From positions 124,001 through 188,000 of the forward strand of contig NZ_VUOE01000003.1 of NCBI RefSeq assembly GCF_008386635.1: DNA of 64,000 nt. Reading direction: 5' to 3'. The notes beneath the pieces were generated by a model that was not told the origin of the DNA, did no database searches, and saw nothing but the letters and a program-made list of their open reading frames with translations. Position numbers and translations under genes: made by a program. Shown piece by piece: positions 45,623 through 56,355 of this stretch (positions within the stretch are counted from its first letter, which is position 1; every line of letters starts with the position of its first letter). Origin of the DNA: Maribacter flavus (GTDB lineage Bacteria; Bacteroidota; Bacteroidia; Flavobacteriales; Flavobacteriaceae).

Positions 45623-46888
45623 ATGGCTAACCGCATAAAAATGGAAGTACTAAAAATAGCAACGGCAGGTAGTGTGGATGATGGTAAAAGTACCTTGATT
45701 GGAAGGATACTTTACGATACCAAATCCTTGACTTCGGATAAACTCGAAGCCATAGAAAGGACCAGTAAGCAAAAAGGATACGATTATTTGGATTTTTCCT
45801 TGGCTACGGATGGTTTAGTGGCTGAAAGAGAACAGGGAATTACCATAGATGTAGCCCATATCTATTTTTCCACTGCGAAGAAAAGCTACATTATTGCCGA
45901 TACCCCAGGACATGTGGAATATACCCGAAACATGGTAACGGGTGCCTCTACCTCGCAAGCGGCCATTATTTTGATCGATGCTCGTAAAGGGGTTATTGAA
46001 CAAACCAACAGGCATTTTTTCATCAATAATCTTCTACGTATAAAGGAAGTAGTGGTGGCCATCAATAAAATGGATCTCGTCGATTTTTCAGAGGAACGAT
46101 ACAATGAAATTAAGGCCGATTTTGAAAAACTGATGGAGAAACGGGATTATGCCGATCAAAAAATCACGTTTGTTCCGGTCAGTGCCCTTAAGGGTGATAA
46201 TGTCGTAAATAAATCCGAAAATACACCTTGGTATAAGGGGGAAACTTTATTGGAGCATTTGGAAGCTTTGGATCTTGCAGCGGTTTCCAATGTGGGCACG
46301 CCTCGTTTTCCCGTGCAGTATGTTATCCGTCCAAAAACAGAGGAGCATCATGATTTTAGGGGCTTTGCAGGTAAGGTCTACGGAGGTGAGTTGAGTGTGG
46401 GTGATGAGGTAGTCGCCCTACCTTCACAGACAAGGTCTAAAATCAAGGACATTTATGTTTACGATAAAAAATATAAAACGGCTTCTAGAAGGTCATCTGT
46501 GACCATTACGTTGGAAGACGAAATTAATCTGAGCCGGGGTGATATGTTGGTCAAGGCCAATGACCTCCCAACCATAGAAAAGCAATTTACAGCTACCATT
46601 TCCTGGATGGATTCCAAGCCGTTGGCGGCAGGGAACAAATATGTGGTTCAGCATGGGGTCAATAAGGTATTGGCCAAGGTTGATCAGGTGCATCATAAAA
46701 TTGCACCGGATTATTCCGGAGTGGATGCCGAAGCCCAGTCGTTGGGTATGAACGATATTGCGGAGGTGAGTTTTAGGTTAAACAAACCTATTTTTTACGA
46801 TAAGTTCAAAAATCATAGGACCAATGGTTCCTTTATTCTTATCGATACACAATCAAATAATACGGTAGGAGCCGGGTTTATAAGTTAG
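45623..46888 (+). CDS. cysN: Sulfate adenylyltransferase subunit 1 (GTPase)
   Basis: A 421-residue EF-Tu-like GTPase: G1 GSVDDGKSTLIGR, G3 DTPGHVEYTRNM, G4 NKMDLVDF, then two beta-barrel domains. GTP hydrolysis drives sulfate adenylation by CysD. The length shows there is no fused APS kinase domain. The first ATG (45623) is used. The ATG at 45641 (MEVLKIATAG) also fits. The 84-base gap from cysD contains degenerate GCTAA-type repeat traces. Confidence 0.96.
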   Translation: MANRIKMEVLKIATAGSVDDGKSTLIGRILYDTKSLTSDKLEAIERTSKQKGYDYLDFSLATDGLVAEREQGITIDVAHIYFSTAKKSYIIADTPGHVEYTRNMVTGASTSQAAIILIDARKGVIEQTNRHFFINNLLRIKEVVVAINKMDLVDFSEERYNEIKADFEKLMEKRDYADQKITFVPVSALKGDNVVNKSENTPWYKGETLLEHLEALDLAAVSNVGTPRFPVQYVIRPKTEEHHDFRGFAGKVYGGELSVGDEVVALPSQTRSKIKDIYVYDKKYKTASRRSSVTITLEDEINLSRGDMLVKANDLPTIEKQFTATISWMDSKPLAAGNKYVVQHGVNKVLAKVDQVHHKIAPDYSGVDAEAQSLGMNDIAEVSFRLNKPIFYDKFKNHRTNGSFILIDTQSNNTVGAGFIS

Positions 46889-46997
46889 TCGTAATCCTGA
46901 ATTAAATGTTGAATATAATTTTAAATTAAAACATATTAATCCGATAGGATTTATATTATTATAAAAGCAGCAGGACAAGATCAAATAAAAAATAGCA

Positions 46998-49088
46998 ATG
47001 CAAAGTTTTAGAACAGAAATAGAAAATCCGATTGTTGAAAAGGACATCCTAGAGTTGGAACGAAAGATTCATGAATTCCACGGGGGTAAGTTGGATGAGG
47101 AGAAATTTCGAAGTCTTCGCTTGGCCAGGGGAGTTTATGGACAGCGTCAACCAGGGGTTCAAATGATCAGGATTAAGCTGCCTTACGGAAAGGTAACATC
47201 TAAACAATTGCATCGTATTTGTGAGGTTTCGGACGAGTATTCTAGAGGTAGGCTCCATATTACGACCAGACAGGATATCCAAATTCATTATGTGGATTTG
47301 AACAGGACTCCTGAACTCTGGGCGGAGTTGGAAAAGGATGATATTACCCTCAGGGAAGCCTGTGGTAATACGGTACGCAATGTAACGGCCAGTGAAACCG
47401 CAGGCATCGATATAAACGAGCCTTTTGATGTATCGCCCTATGCCCACGCCCTTTTTCAATATTTTTTGAGAAATCCCGTGAGTCAGGAAATGGGAAGAAA
47501 GTTTAAGGTTTCCTTTTCCGCTTCGGATGAAGATACCGGACTTTCCTACATGCACGACCTTGGTTTTATTGCCAAAATCAAAGAAGGTATTAAAGGTTTT
47601 AAAGTGATGCTTGGTGGGGGATTGGGGTCACAACCGAGGCATGCAGATGTTTTATATGAGTTTTTGCCTTCGGATAAAATAATTCCTCTGATGGAAGTAG
47701 TGGTCCGTGTTTTTGACCGCTTTGGAGAACGAAAAAGCAGGGCAAAAGCCAGAATGAAGTTCTTATTAAAAGATGTGGGCTTGGATGGTTTTAGAAAACT
47801 GATCGATGAAGAATGCAAGGCAATTCCCTTTAAAACCTATCCCATTGATGCCTTGGAATACCCTAAAATAAAAGTTTCCGAGCTCGAAGCTCCAAAAGTA
47901 GAAATTGACGATATCAAGGAATTTGAAAAATGGAAGTCTACCAACATCCTACCACAGAAACAAGATGGTTTTGTGGCGATAGGAATTAAGGTTCTTTTGG
48001 GAGACTTTTATACGGAAAAGGCCAGATTGTTAGCGGATTTGGTACAGAACTATGCTGCGGGTGAATTCCGGTTGACTTTGCGCCAAAATATATTGATTCC
48101 CCATGTAAGAGAGGATGCCATTCCATTTTTCTTCGCGGAACTAAAAAAACTAGGCTTTGCTGAAGCCGGTTATAATAAGGCCTTGGATATTACCGCCTGT
48201 CCCGGAACGGATACCTGCAATCTGGGTATTGCGAGTAGTACGGGAATAGCGGAGGAGTTGGAACGGGTAATAAAAGCAGAATATCCACAATATATTGAAA
48301 ATCCAGATGTGGTCATTAAAATAAGCGGATGCATGAACGCCTGTGGACAGCACAATATGGCCAATATTGGTTTCCAAGGAATGTCCGTTAGAACTAAGGA
48401 TAAATTGGTGGCCCCTGCCTTACAGGTATTATTGGGAGGTGGAAATGATGGAAATGGAAATGGACGTTTTGCGGATAAGGTAGTAAAAGTGCCCAGTAAG
48501 CGGGGACCTGAAGCCTTACGATTGATATTGGACGATTTTGATGCTAACGGCAATGGAAAATCCTTTCCCGATTATTATGCCGAAAAAGGACAAATGTATT
48601 TCTACGATTTCTTGACCCATTTATCCAATGTCGATGATTTAACTGCCGATGATTTTGTTGATTGGGGAAATACCGAAAGATATGAGAAGGCTATAGGTGT
48701 GGGAGAGTGTGCCGGGGTTGTCATTGATTTGATAGCCACCTTACTTTTTGAAAGTGAGGAAAAAATTCAGAATGCCCAAGAGAAATTTGAGGAGGAAAAA
48801 TGGGCTGCCAGTATTTATTATGCCTATGCCTCAATGGTCAATTCGGCCAAGGCCTTATTGACATCAGAAAATACCAAAGTGAACACCCACGCCAGTATTA
48901 TCAAGGATTTCGATGAGAAGTTTGTTGCCAATGGTAGAATCGAGGTTTCGGGTGGTTTTGAGAACATGGTTTTGCAAATCAACAAAAATGAGCCCACGAG
49001 AGAATTTGCGACTTCCTATTTGAAAAATGCAAGATTGTTTTTAGAAACCGTTGAAAAGTATAGGGAACGAGAATTAGCGCAAGTTTAA
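46998..49088 (+). CDS. Nitrite/sulfite reductase with C-terminal HEPN-like extension
   Basis: A 696-residue siroheme enzyme that reduces sulfite to sulfide. The siroheme/4Fe-4S cysteines are in TACPGTDTCNLGIASSTG (C-x5-C) and KISGCMNACGQHNMANIGF (C-x3-C). It fits the ferredoxin-type family and shares an operon with a ferredoxin reductase and a siroheme gene. After the reductase core (about residue 545) it carries about 150 extra residues of helical type (WAASIYYAYASMVNSAKALL) that look like a HEPN domain. A nitrite reductase is possible, but the cys operon points to sulfite. Confidence 0.92.
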   Translation: MQSFRTEIENPIVEKDILELERKIHEFHGGKLDEEKFRSLRLARGVYGQRQPGVQMIRIKLPYGKVTSKQLHRICEVSDEYSRGRLHITTRQDIQIHYVDLNRTPELWAELEKDDITLREACGNTVRNVTASETAGIDINEPFDVSPYAHALFQYFLRNPVSQEMGRKFKVSFSASDEDTGLSYMHDLGFIAKIKEGIKGFKVMLGGGLGSQPRHADVLYEFLPSDKIIPLMEVVVRVFDRFGERKSRAKARMKFLLKDVGLDGFRKLIDEECKAIPFKTYPIDALEYPKIKVSELEAPKVEIDDIKEFEKWKSTNILPQKQDGFVAIGIKVLLGDFYTEKARLLADLVQNYAAGEFRLTLRQNILIPHVREDAIPFFFAELKKLGFAEAGYNKALDITACPGTDTCNLGIASSTGIAEELERVIKAEYPQYIENPDVVIKISGCMNACGQHNMANIGFQGMSVRTKDKLVAPALQVLLGGGNDGNGNGRFADKVVKVPSKRGPEALRLILDDFDANGNGKSFPDYYAEKGQMYFYDFLTHLSNVDDLTADDFVDWGNTERYEKAIGVGECAGVVIDLIATLLFESEEKIQNAQEKFEEEKWAASIYYAYASMVNSAKALLTSENTKVNTHASIIKDFDEKFVANGRIEVSGGFENMVLQINKNEPTREFATSYLKNARLFLETVEKYRERELAQV

Positions 49089-49089
49089 A

Positions 49090-49926
49090 ATGCAGTTTAA
49101 CAAACAACCCAATCAAAAAACAATCGCAGCGGCAGTAAACACTCCCTTCCAAACGGGGGGGAGGTTAACTGTTTTGGGAGCAGGACCGGGTGACCCTGAA
49201 TTGATTACCGTTAAGGCAATAAATGCCCTTCAAAGCGCTGATGTAGTTTTATATGATGCTCTTGTTAACGAAGAGCTTTTACAATATGCCCCAAAGGCAG
49301 AAATGATATTCGTTGGAAAAAGAAAAGGTTGTTACACCTATCAACAGGACCAAATAAATGAGTTGATTGTTTCCAGAGCAAAATCCCACGGACACGTAGT
49401 CCGGTTAAAAGGGGGTGATCCCTTTGTTTTCGGCCGTGGTGCGGAGGAAATGGAATTTGCAGCTTCCCACGGTCTGGAAACGGCAATGGTTCCTGGAATT
49501 TCGTCCAGTTTAAGTGTGCCGGCCTACCAAAATATCCCAGTTACCAAAAGAGGGGTTTCGGAGAGTTTTTGGGTCATTACGGGAACTACAAAACAGCATA
49601 AATTATCAGGAGACGTAGCCTTGGCAGCTAAAAGTAATGCTACGGTTGTCATTCTCATGGGAATGTCCAAATTACCCGAAATTGTTTCTTTTTTTAAAAA
49701 GGAAGGGAAGGACGAAACAGCTATTGCCATTATCCAAAATGGTACTTGGAAAGACGAGAAAATAGCGGTAGGGACTATTTCCAATATAGAAGACGAAGTA
49801 AAGAAGAATAGGTTGTCCAATCCTGCCATCATTATTATTGGTGAAGTGGTTGGACATCGGCAAAAGCTTATCGAAATAAAAAAACGATATGTAAATAGTA
49901 AAGAGTTAAAAGTTCTAAGTGAATAG
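49090..49926 (+). CDS. cobA: Uroporphyrinogen-III C-methyltransferase
   Basis: A 278-residue SUMT enzyme that methylates uroporphyrinogen III with SAM to make precorrin-2, the start of siroheme. It shows VLGAGPGDPELITVKA, VRLKGGDPFVFGRGAEE and VPGISSSLSVPAY, and starts 2 bases after the sulfite reductase stop, so the operon makes both the enzyme and its cofactor. The dehydrogenase/ferrochelatase step is not fused and not seen in the window. Confidence 0.95.
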   Translation: MQFNKQPNQKTIAAAVNTPFQTGGRLTVLGAGPGDPELITVKAINALQSADVVLYDALVNEELLQYAPKAEMIFVGKRKGCYTYQQDQINELIVSRAKSHGHVVRLKGGDPFVFGRGAEEMEFAASHGLETAMVPGISSSLSVPAYQNIPVTKRGVSESFWVITGTTKQHKLSGDVALAAKSNATVVILMGMSKLPEIVSFFKKEGKDETAIAIIQNGTWKDEKIAVGTISNIEDEVKKNRLSNPAIIIIGEVVGHRQKLIEIKKRYVNSKELKVLSE

Positions 49927-49985
49927 ATAAAAGATTTTTTTACCTAAACAGCTAACTCCTAACCACTAAATCCTAATTAAGAAGT

Positions 49986-51047
49986 ATGATAAAAACAGAT
50001 ATTGTAATCATAGGTGCAGGCCCAACAGGATTATTTACCGTATTTGAAGCAGGACTGCTAAAATTAAAATGCCATCTTATCGATGCATTGCCACAGCCTG
50101 GTGGTCAGTGCTCGGAGATTTATCCCAAAAAACCGATTTATGATATTCCAGCTTTTCCGGAAATATTGGCGGGTACATTAGTGGATAATCTTATGGAACA
50201 GATAAAGCCATTTGAAGCCGGATTTACCTTGGGAGAACGGGCGGAAACCTTGGACAAACAAGAAGATGGCTCCTATATAGTTACCACGAACAAAGGTACA
50301 CAGCACCATGCACCCGTTGTGGTGATTGCAGGCGGTTTGGGCTCTTTCGAGCCAAGAAAGCCTCCCATTTCCAATATTGTGGATTTTGAGGATAAAGGCG
50401 TGGCCTATATGGTTAAGGACCCGGAGGTCTATCGTGGTAAAAAGGTGGTTATTGCCGGTGGAGGAGATTCTGCCCTAGACTGGGCCATTTTCTTGGCCGA
50501 TGTCGCTTCGGAAGTATCCTTGGTTCACCGTAGAAATGAATTTCGAGGAGCCTTGGACTCCGTTGAGAGAGCATCGGAATTGGCCAAATTGGGTAAAATA
50601 AAATTATTCACGGAAGCCGAGGTTAAAAAATTATATGGCGATGAGAAGTTGGAAGCCGTTGTCATCAAACATAACGACGCCGAAAAGGGTGAAACCTACC
50701 TAGAAGTGGATAATTTTATTCCGCTTTTCGGACTTTCACCGAAATTGGGTCCTATCGGAAATTGGGGATTGGAAATTGAGAAGAATGCTATAAAGGTGAA
50801 CAATGCCAAGGACTATCAGACAAATATACCGGGAGTTTTTGCCATTGGAGATGTCAATACATATGAGGGCAAGTTGAAATTGATTCTTTCCGGTTTTCAT
50901 GAAGCGGCGGTAATGTGTCAGTATGCTTATCAAATCATCAATCCCGGCAAACGATATGTGATGAAATATACTACGGTTGGTGGTGTAGAAGGATTTGATG
51001 GCTCCAAAAAAGAGGCTAAAAAAGAAGTGGTACAAAGTATAGCATAG
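49986..51047 (+). CDS. Ferredoxin-NADP reductase (TrxR-like type)
   Basis: A 353-residue FAD/NADPH two-dinucleotide-domain enzyme like YumC/FNR2: VIIGAGPTGLFTVFEAG for FAD, VIAGGGDSALDWAIFL for NADPH, and FAIGDVNTYEGKLKLI near the C-terminus. It has no CxxC disulfide, so it is not a thioredoxin reductase. As the last gene of the cys operon it should reduce the ferredoxin used by the sulfite reductase. Confidence 0.9.
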   Translation: MIKTDIVIIGAGPTGLFTVFEAGLLKLKCHLIDALPQPGGQCSEIYPKKPIYDIPAFPEILAGTLVDNLMEQIKPFEAGFTLGERAETLDKQEDGSYIVTTNKGTQHHAPVVVIAGGLGSFEPRKPPISNIVDFEDKGVAYMVKDPEVYRGKKVVIAGGGDSALDWAIFLADVASEVSLVHRRNEFRGALDSVERASELAKLGKIKLFTEAEVKKLYGDEKLEAVVIKHNDAEKGETYLEVDNFIPLFGLSPKLGPIGNWGLEIEKNAIKVNNAKDYQTNIPGVFAIGDVNTYEGKLKLILSGFHEAAVMCQYAYQIINPGKRYVMKYTTVGGVEGFDGSKKEAKKEVVQSIA

Positions 51048-51068
51048 TAATTTTTGAAACGACTAAGG

Positions 51069-51102
51069 AACCCTTCAAGAATACTAATTGAAGGGTTTTT
51101 TG
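51069..51102 (+). terminator. Intrinsic terminator of the cys operon
   Basis: Stem AACCCTTCAA / TTGAAGGGTT with an 8-base loop and then a T run, 22 bases after the ferredoxin reductase stop. Confidence 0.9.
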
Positions 51103-51188
51103 TTATGGAAAAGTCTTTACAAAAATGATTATTTGGTTTTGAACGGGTAGAGCCGTTACTTTGCCCCAGTTCTATTAAAAACTGTATT

Positions 51189-51310
51189 GTTATCAAGAAA
51201 GGTGGAGGGAATAGACCCATTGAAGCCTTGGCAACCCTTGGTCTAGTCTGATTTGGTCAGTAGGTAAGTAGGTGCTACGTTCTATCCCGAATGCCATCGG
51301 GAAAGATAAC
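51189..51310 (+). promoter_or_regulatory. SAM-I (S-box) riboswitch upstream of metH
   Basis: The same architecture as the element at 23574: P1 GTTATC (51189-51194) with GATAAC (51305-51310), AAGAAAGGTGGAGGGA, TTGAAGCCTTGGCAACC and AGGTGCTACGTTCTATCC. The region 51048-51405 holds the terminator, a TTACTTTG promoter-like box (one mismatch to TAnnTTTG) and this riboswitch. It should control split metH and metF. Confidence 0.95.
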
Positions 51311-51405
51311 CCCAAAAGGCCTAGCCCAAATTCCTATTCTTGATTCCTTACGTTACATTTAAATGATTTAAAATAGGAGGTTATAACGTCCAATATGAAA
51401 CAGAA

Positions 51406-52410
51406 ATGAGCAATATAAAAGAGGAAATTCAAAAAAGAATTTTGGTATTGGATGGTGCGATGGGCACTATGTTGCAGCAATACAAGTTTACAGAGACGGA
51501 TTTTCGTGGTGAACGATTTAAGGATTGGCACATTGATGTTAAAGGAAATAACGATATGTTGGCCCTTACGCAGCCAGAAGCTTTGGCGGAGGTACATCGT
51601 AAATATCTAGAGGCTGGGGCGGATATCATTGAGACCAATACTTTTTCCAGCACCACCATAGCTATGGCAGATTATGAGATGGAGGATTTTGTCTATGATT
51701 TTAATTATGAATCGGCCGTCATCGCCAAAAAAGTTGCCGAAGAATACACATTGACAACACCAGAAAAACCACGCTTTGTAGCAGGTAGTATGGGACCAAC
51801 GAATAAAACAGCCAGTATGTCCCCAGATGTAAATGATTCAGGTTACAGGGCCATTACTTTTGAGGAATTACGCATAGCGTATAAACAACAAGTAGAAGCC
51901 CTTTTGGATGGTGGTGTGGATGTTTTGTTGATAGAAACCATAACGGACACCTTAAATTGTAAGGCCGCTTTATTTGCAATAGAAGAAGTAAAGGAAGAAC
52001 GAAATATAGACGTTCCAATCATGATAAGCGGGACCATTACGGATGCATCTGGCAGAACGTTAACGGGTCAAACCGCGGAGGCATTTCTTATTAGCGTATC
52101 CCATATTCCTTTGTTAACTGTAGGACTCAACTGTGCCTTGGGAGCTAAGGACTTAGTGCCCCATTTAGAGGTCCTTTCCAAGAAGAGTGAGTTCGGAATC
52201 TCGGCCCATCCCAATGCCGGACTGCCCAATGCTTTTGGGGAATACGACCAAAATCCGGAACAAATGGCGAGTCAAATTAAGGAGTATTTGGATAAAGGGT
52301 TGATTAATATTATTGGGGGTTGTTGTGGAACTACGCCCGCCCATATTAAAGCAATTGCTGATTTGGTTAAGGATTACAAGCCAAGGCCATTAATGGTAGA
52401 GCAGGTATAG
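51406..52410 (+). CDS. metH: Methionine synthase, homocysteine-binding part (split MetH, N-terminal)
   Basis: A 334-residue homocysteine S-methyltransferase barrel: [30 protein letters not shown], and zinc cysteines in VGLNCALG and [10 protein letters not shown]. It activates homocysteine. The remaining MetH domains are in the next gene, 2 bases downstream, so the two proteins should form one enzyme. Confidence 0.95.
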   Translation: MSNIKEEIQKRILVLDGAMGTMLQQYKFTETDFRGERFKDWHIDVKGNNDMLALTQPEALAEVHRKYLEAGADIIETNTFSSTTIAMADYEMEDFVYDFNYESAVIAKKVAEEYTLTTPEKPRFVAGSMGPTNKTASMSPDVNDSGYRAITFEELRIAYKQQVEALLDGGVDVLLIETITDTLNCKAALFAIEEVKEERNIDVPIMISGTITDASGRTLTGQTAEAFLISVSHIPLLTVGLNCALGAKDLVPHLEVLSKKSEFGISAHPNAGLPNAFGEYDQNPEQMASQIKEYLDKGLINIIGGCCGTTPAHIKAIADLVKDYKPRPLMVEQV

Positions 52411-52412
52411 AT

Positions 52413-55109
52413 ATGGAAAGCAAACAAAAAAAATACCTTAAACTAAGCGGTCTGGAACCTTTAGTGGTTACACCAGAAAGTAATTTTATTAACGTAGGAG
52501 AAAGGACCAACGTAGCTGGTTCCAAAAGATTTCTGCGACTGATAAAAGAGGAAAAATTTGAAGAAGCATTGGATGTTGCTAGGGAACAGGTAGAAGGAGG
52601 AGCCCAGATAATCGATATCAACATGGACGATGGACTGATCGATGGTAAAGCAGCCATGGTCAAGTTTTTGAATTTGGTCATTGCCGAACCAGATATTGCG
52701 CGTGTCCCCATCATGATCGATAGTTCCAAATGGGAGATTATCGAAGCAGGTCTGCAAGTGGTTCAGGGTAAATGTGTTGTTAATTCCATTAGTCTAAAAG
52801 AGGGCGAAGCGGAATTCATACATCACGCCAAATTGATAAAGCGATATGGGGCTGCGGTCATCGTTATGGCTTTTGATGAAGTTGGCCAGGCGGACAATTA
52901 CGAAAGACGTATTGAAATCGCCCGACGTTCTTACGATATTCTGGTTAACCAAGTGGGCTTTCCTCCAGAGGACATCATTTTTGACCTGAATATATTTCCA
53001 GTAGCTACGGGGATGGACGAACACAAATTGAATGCGCTCGATTTCATAAAAGCTACGAAATGGGTTAGGGAAAACTTACCCTATTGCAGTGTTAGTGGTG
53101 GTGTAAGTAATGTTTCTTTTTCATTTCGTGGTAATAATCCAGTTCGGGAGGCCATGCATTCGGTGTTTTTGTATCATGCGATAAAGGCCGGAATGAACAT
53201 GGGTATCGTAAACCCAACGATGTTGGAGGTATATGACGATATTCCCAAGGACCTTCTGGAGCACGTAGAGGACGTAATGTTAAACCGTCGAGAAGATGCA
53301 ACGGAGCGGCTCCTGGAATTTGCGGAATCCTTTGTAGGTAAGGCCAAGGAAAGCAAGGTGGATAATTCTTGGAGAGAGGAACCCTTGCAGGAACGAATTA
53401 CAAGGGCATTGGTCAAAGGAATCGATCAGTATATTGAAGTGGATGTGGAAGAAGCCAGACAGGCATCTGACAAACCTATTGAAGTCATTGAAGGACATTT
53501 GATGACCGGGATGAACGTGGTAGGGGATTTATTCGGGAGCGGTAAAATGTTCCTGCCCCAAGTAGTGAAATCGGCGCGGGTCATGAAAAAAGCCGTTGCC
53601 TATTTGTTGCCCTATATTGAAGAGGAGAAATTGGCCAATCCGCAGGAAGGGGACTCCGAAGGTAATGGAAAAATATTGATGGCGACCGTGAAGGGGGATG
53701 TCCACGATATTGGAAAAAATATTGTCAGTGTGGTGCTGGCGTGTAACAATTATGAGATTATTGATTTGGGGGTAATGGTACCTCCGGAAAAAATAATACA
53801 GGAAGCCATAAACCATAATGTGGATATCATAGGCCTGAGCGGATTGATCACCCCTTCCTTGGATGAAATGGTACATCTTGCGAAGGAGATGCAACGAAAC
53901 AATTTTAATATCCCATTACTGATTGGAGGGGCAACGACGAGCAAGGCCCATACCGCAGTCAAAATTGATCCCCAATATACGGAGGCCGTGGTCCATGTAA
54001 ACGATGCTTCCAGGGCCGTAACCGTCGTTGGCGATCTTCTACAGAAAGAAACTTCGTCGGCTTACAAAATCAGAATTAAGGAAGACTATGATGACTTTAG
54101 GGACAAATTTTTAAAGCGTTCCGTAAAGAAGGAATATAAAACCATAGTGCAGGCCCGTGAGAATAAGTTTCAAATCGACTGGGGCAACGCTAAAATAAAG
54201 GAACCTCATATGATGGGGATACAGGTGATAGAAAATCAAGAGCTGGATAAATTAGTCTCCTATATTGATTGGACCCCTTTCTTTAGAAGTTGGGAATTAC
54301 ATGGGAAATATCCCGATATATTGACCGACGAAGTGGTTGGGGAACAAGCAAGAGATTTATTTTCTGATGCGCAAAAAATGCTCAAGGATATATTAGACAA
54401 GAAACAGCTAAAAGCAAAAGCTGTATTTGGATTGTTTCCGGCAAATACCGTAAATGCTGATGATATCGAGGTCAGGAATCCTGATGATGGAAATACCTAT
54501 GAGTTTAGGACACTAAGACAACAGTTACAGCGCAGGGAAGGCGTTGCAGATTATGCATTGGCCGATTTTATTGCACCAAAGGAAAGCGGTGTCCAGGATT
54601 ATATTGGGACTTTCTGTGTTTCCACAGGTTTTGGTACCGCTGAATTGGCTGCGGAATTCGAAAGGAATTTGGATGATTACAGTTCCATTATGGTCAAGGC
54701 ATTGGCGGACCGTTTGGCCGAAGCCTTTGCGGAATATTTGCATAAGGAGGTGAGAATCAACTATTGGGGCTATGCCAAGGATGAAAATTTAAGTAATGAG
54801 GAATTGATTAAGGAATCGTACAAAGGAATACGCCCGGCCCCGGGATACCCAGCATGTCCTGATCATTTGGAAAAACTGACCATTTGGGAATTACTTCAAG
54901 TAGAGGAAAGAATAGGGGTAAAGCTAACGGACAGTCTGGCCATGTGGCCGGCAGCATCGGTTTCAGGGTATTATTTTGCCAATGCGGAAGCGAAATATTT
55001 TGGACTGGGAAAAATTAAGGAAGACCAAGTAGCAGATTTTGCCCAAAGAAAAGGAATCAGTTTGGAAAAGGCCAAAAAATGGCTCGCGCCAAATATTGCC
55101 GATGATTGA
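52413..55109 (+). CDS. metH: Methionine synthase, folate/B12/reactivation part (split MetH, C-terminal)
   Basis: An 898-residue protein with the methyltetrahydrofolate-binding barrel ([38 protein letters not shown]), the cap/B12 domain with [15 protein letters not shown] (the His that binds cobalt), and the SAM-dependent activation domain ([15 protein letters not shown]). Together with the preceding protein it equals full MetH. The split falls between the homocysteine and folate modules, as in other Bacteroidota. The cell must therefore obtain cobalamin. Confidence 0.96.
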   Translation: MESKQKKYLKLSGLEPLVVTPESNFINVGERTNVAGSKRFLRLIKEEKFEEALDVAREQVEGGAQIIDINMDDGLIDGKAAMVKFLNLVIAEPDIARVPIMIDSSKWEIIEAGLQVVQGKCVVNSISLKEGEAEFIHHAKLIKRYGAAVIVMAFDEVGQADNYERRIEIARRSYDILVNQVGFPPEDIIFDLNIFPVATGMDEHKLNALDFIKATKWVRENLPYCSVSGGVSNVSFSFRGNNPVREAMHSVFLYHAIKAGMNMGIVNPTMLEVYDDIPKDLLEHVEDVMLNRREDATERLLEFAESFVGKAKESKVDNSWREEPLQERITRALVKGIDQYIEVDVEEARQASDKPIEVIEGHLMTGMNVVGDLFGSGKMFLPQVVKSARVMKKAVAYLLPYIEEEKLANPQEGDSEGNGKILMATVKGDVHDIGKNIVSVVLACNNYEIIDLGVMVPPEKIIQEAINHNVDIIGLSGLITPSLDEMVHLAKEMQRNNFNIPLLIGGATTSKAHTAVKIDPQYTEAVVHVNDASRAVTVVGDLLQKETSSAYKIRIKEDYDDFRDKFLKRSVKKEYKTIVQARENKFQIDWGNAKIKEPHMMGIQVIENQELDKLVSYIDWTPFFRSWELHGKYPDILTDEVVGEQARDLFSDAQKMLKDILDKKQLKAKAVFGLFPANTVNADDIEVRNPDDGNTYEFRTLRQQLQRREGVADYALADFIAPKESGVQDYIGTFCVSTGFGTAELAAEFERNLDDYSSIMVKALADRLAEAFAEYLHKEVRINYWGYAKDENLSNEELIKESYKGIRPAPGYPACPDHLEKLTIWELLQVEERIGVKLTDSLAMWPAASVSGYYFANAEAKYFGLGKIKEDQVADFAQRKGISLEKAKKWLAPNIADD

Positions 55110-55200
55110 TATGCGTTAGGGATTGAAGCGGCATCTTTTATAAATTGTAGATTTATAAAAATATAGCGGAAAGCCCGCCCGAACGCCCAAAAAACGAAGG

Positions 55201-55223
55201 CCACCTAGCCCCCAAAGGGGGAA
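55201..55223. repeat. G/C-rich intergenic repeat, copy 3
   Basis: CCTAGCCCCCAAAGGGGGAA, a match to the core of the copies at 6161 and 6281. Confidence 0.65.
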
Positions 55224-55290
55224 TAAAAGTATCGGTCATGTTCATTGTAGAAGGTTGAAATTTTAAAATAATAAATTGAGTCCCCAATTA

Positions 55291-55323
55291 AGCTCTCTCC
55301 TTGGGAGAGGGCGGGGGAGAAGC
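55291..55323. repeat. G/C-rich intergenic repeat, second type
   Basis: CTCTCTCCTTGGGAGAG followed by GGCGGGGGAGAAGCC. A related element is at 61251-61281. It sits just before the metF start. Confidence 0.55.
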
Positions 55324-55325
55324 CT

Positions 55326-56279
55326 ATGAAAGTAACGGAACATATAAAACAAGCCAAGGGTAAGACCTTGTTTTCCTTTGAATTGATACCGCCCGTGAAG
55401 GGCAAAAGCATTCAGGAACTGTATGATAATATAGATCCGCTGATGGAGTTCCAACCGCCATTTATCGATGTGACCACCTCCAGGGAGGAGTATGTGTATA
55501 TAGACAAAGGTGGACTTTTGGAGAAAAAGGTAACCCGTATGCGGCCCGGTACGGTGGGGATTTGTTCCTCCATCCAGCACAAATATCATGTGGATACGGT
55601 TCCGCATCTGTTGTGCGGCGGTTTTACCAAGGAGGAAACGGAATATGTGTTGGTGGATTGTCATTATCTGGGTATTGATAATGTAATGGCGCTCCGGGGG
55701 GATTCTATGAAAGAAGAAAGATACTTTACGCCCACAGAAGGGGGCCATTGCTATGCCAAGGAATTGGTTTCCCAAATACGGAATCTGAGTCGTGGGGAAT
55801 ATTTGCATGAAACCATTGACTCTGATGATAATGCTAATTTCTGTATAGGCGTGGCCGGATATCCCGAAAAGCATTTGGAGGCTCCTTCTTTGCAGTCCGA
55901 TCTAAAACGCCTCAAAGAAAAAGTGGATGCCGGGGCGGACTATGTGGTGACGCAGATGTTCTTCGACAATCAAAAATTCTTTGAATTTGTGGAAGCTGCC
56001 AAAAATATAGGTATTACCGTGCCCATTATTCCGGGAATCAAGCCCATTGCGGTAAAAAGACATCTGCAATTGTTGCCGCAGGTGTTTCGGATCGATATTC
56101 CCCAGGATTTAATAGATGCGGTGGAAGCTTGTCAGAATAACAAAGATGTACGACAAGTAGGTATAGAATGGGCCATTCAGCAATCCAAGGAATTGAAGTC
56201 GGCCGGTGTACCTGTACTACATTACTATTCCATGGGAAAATCCGACAATATCAAGGCCATAGCGAAAGAGGTGTTTTAG
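55326..56279 (+). CDS. metF: 5,10-Methylenetetrahydrofolate reductase
   Basis: A 317-residue MTHFR that makes the methyl donor for MetH. It has FSFELIPPVKGK, DVTTSREEYVY, MALRGDSM, CIGVAGYPEKH and TQMFFDNQKFFEFVEA. It follows split metH after a 216-base gap with repeats, and is likely under the same riboswitch if no terminator intervenes. Confidence 0.95.
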   Translation: MKVTEHIKQAKGKTLFSFELIPPVKGKSIQELYDNIDPLMEFQPPFIDVTTSREEYVYIDKGGLLEKKVTRMRPGTVGICSSIQHKYHVDTVPHLLCGGFTKEETEYVLVDCHYLGIDNVMALRGDSMKEERYFTPTEGGHCYAKELVSQIRNLSRGEYLHETIDSDDNANFCIGVAGYPEKHLEAPSLQSDLKRLKEKVDAGADYVVTQMFFDNQKFFEFVEAAKNIGITVPIIPGIKPIAVKRHLQLLPQVFRIDIPQDLIDAVEACQNNKDVRQVGIEWAIQQSKELKSAGVPVLHYYSMGKSDNIKAIAKEVF

Positions 56280-56319
56280 GTTCGCTGGACGCCAAATGGT
56301 TAAAGTGAAAAGCAAATAA

Positions 56320-56347
56320 TGAAAAATGAAAAATGAAGAATGAAAAA
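56320..56347 (+). repeat. 7-bp purine tandem repeat (TGAAAAA)
   Basis: Four 7-base units, one with a variant base, followed by TG and seven T. It is the same design as 28574-28622. Confidence 0.85.
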
Positions 56348-56355
56348 TGTTTTTT

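Noticed and set aside
51406..55109. Frameshift in metH
   Set aside because: The two-protein split falls between domains, both proteins have full ends, and the same layout is known in Bacteroidota.
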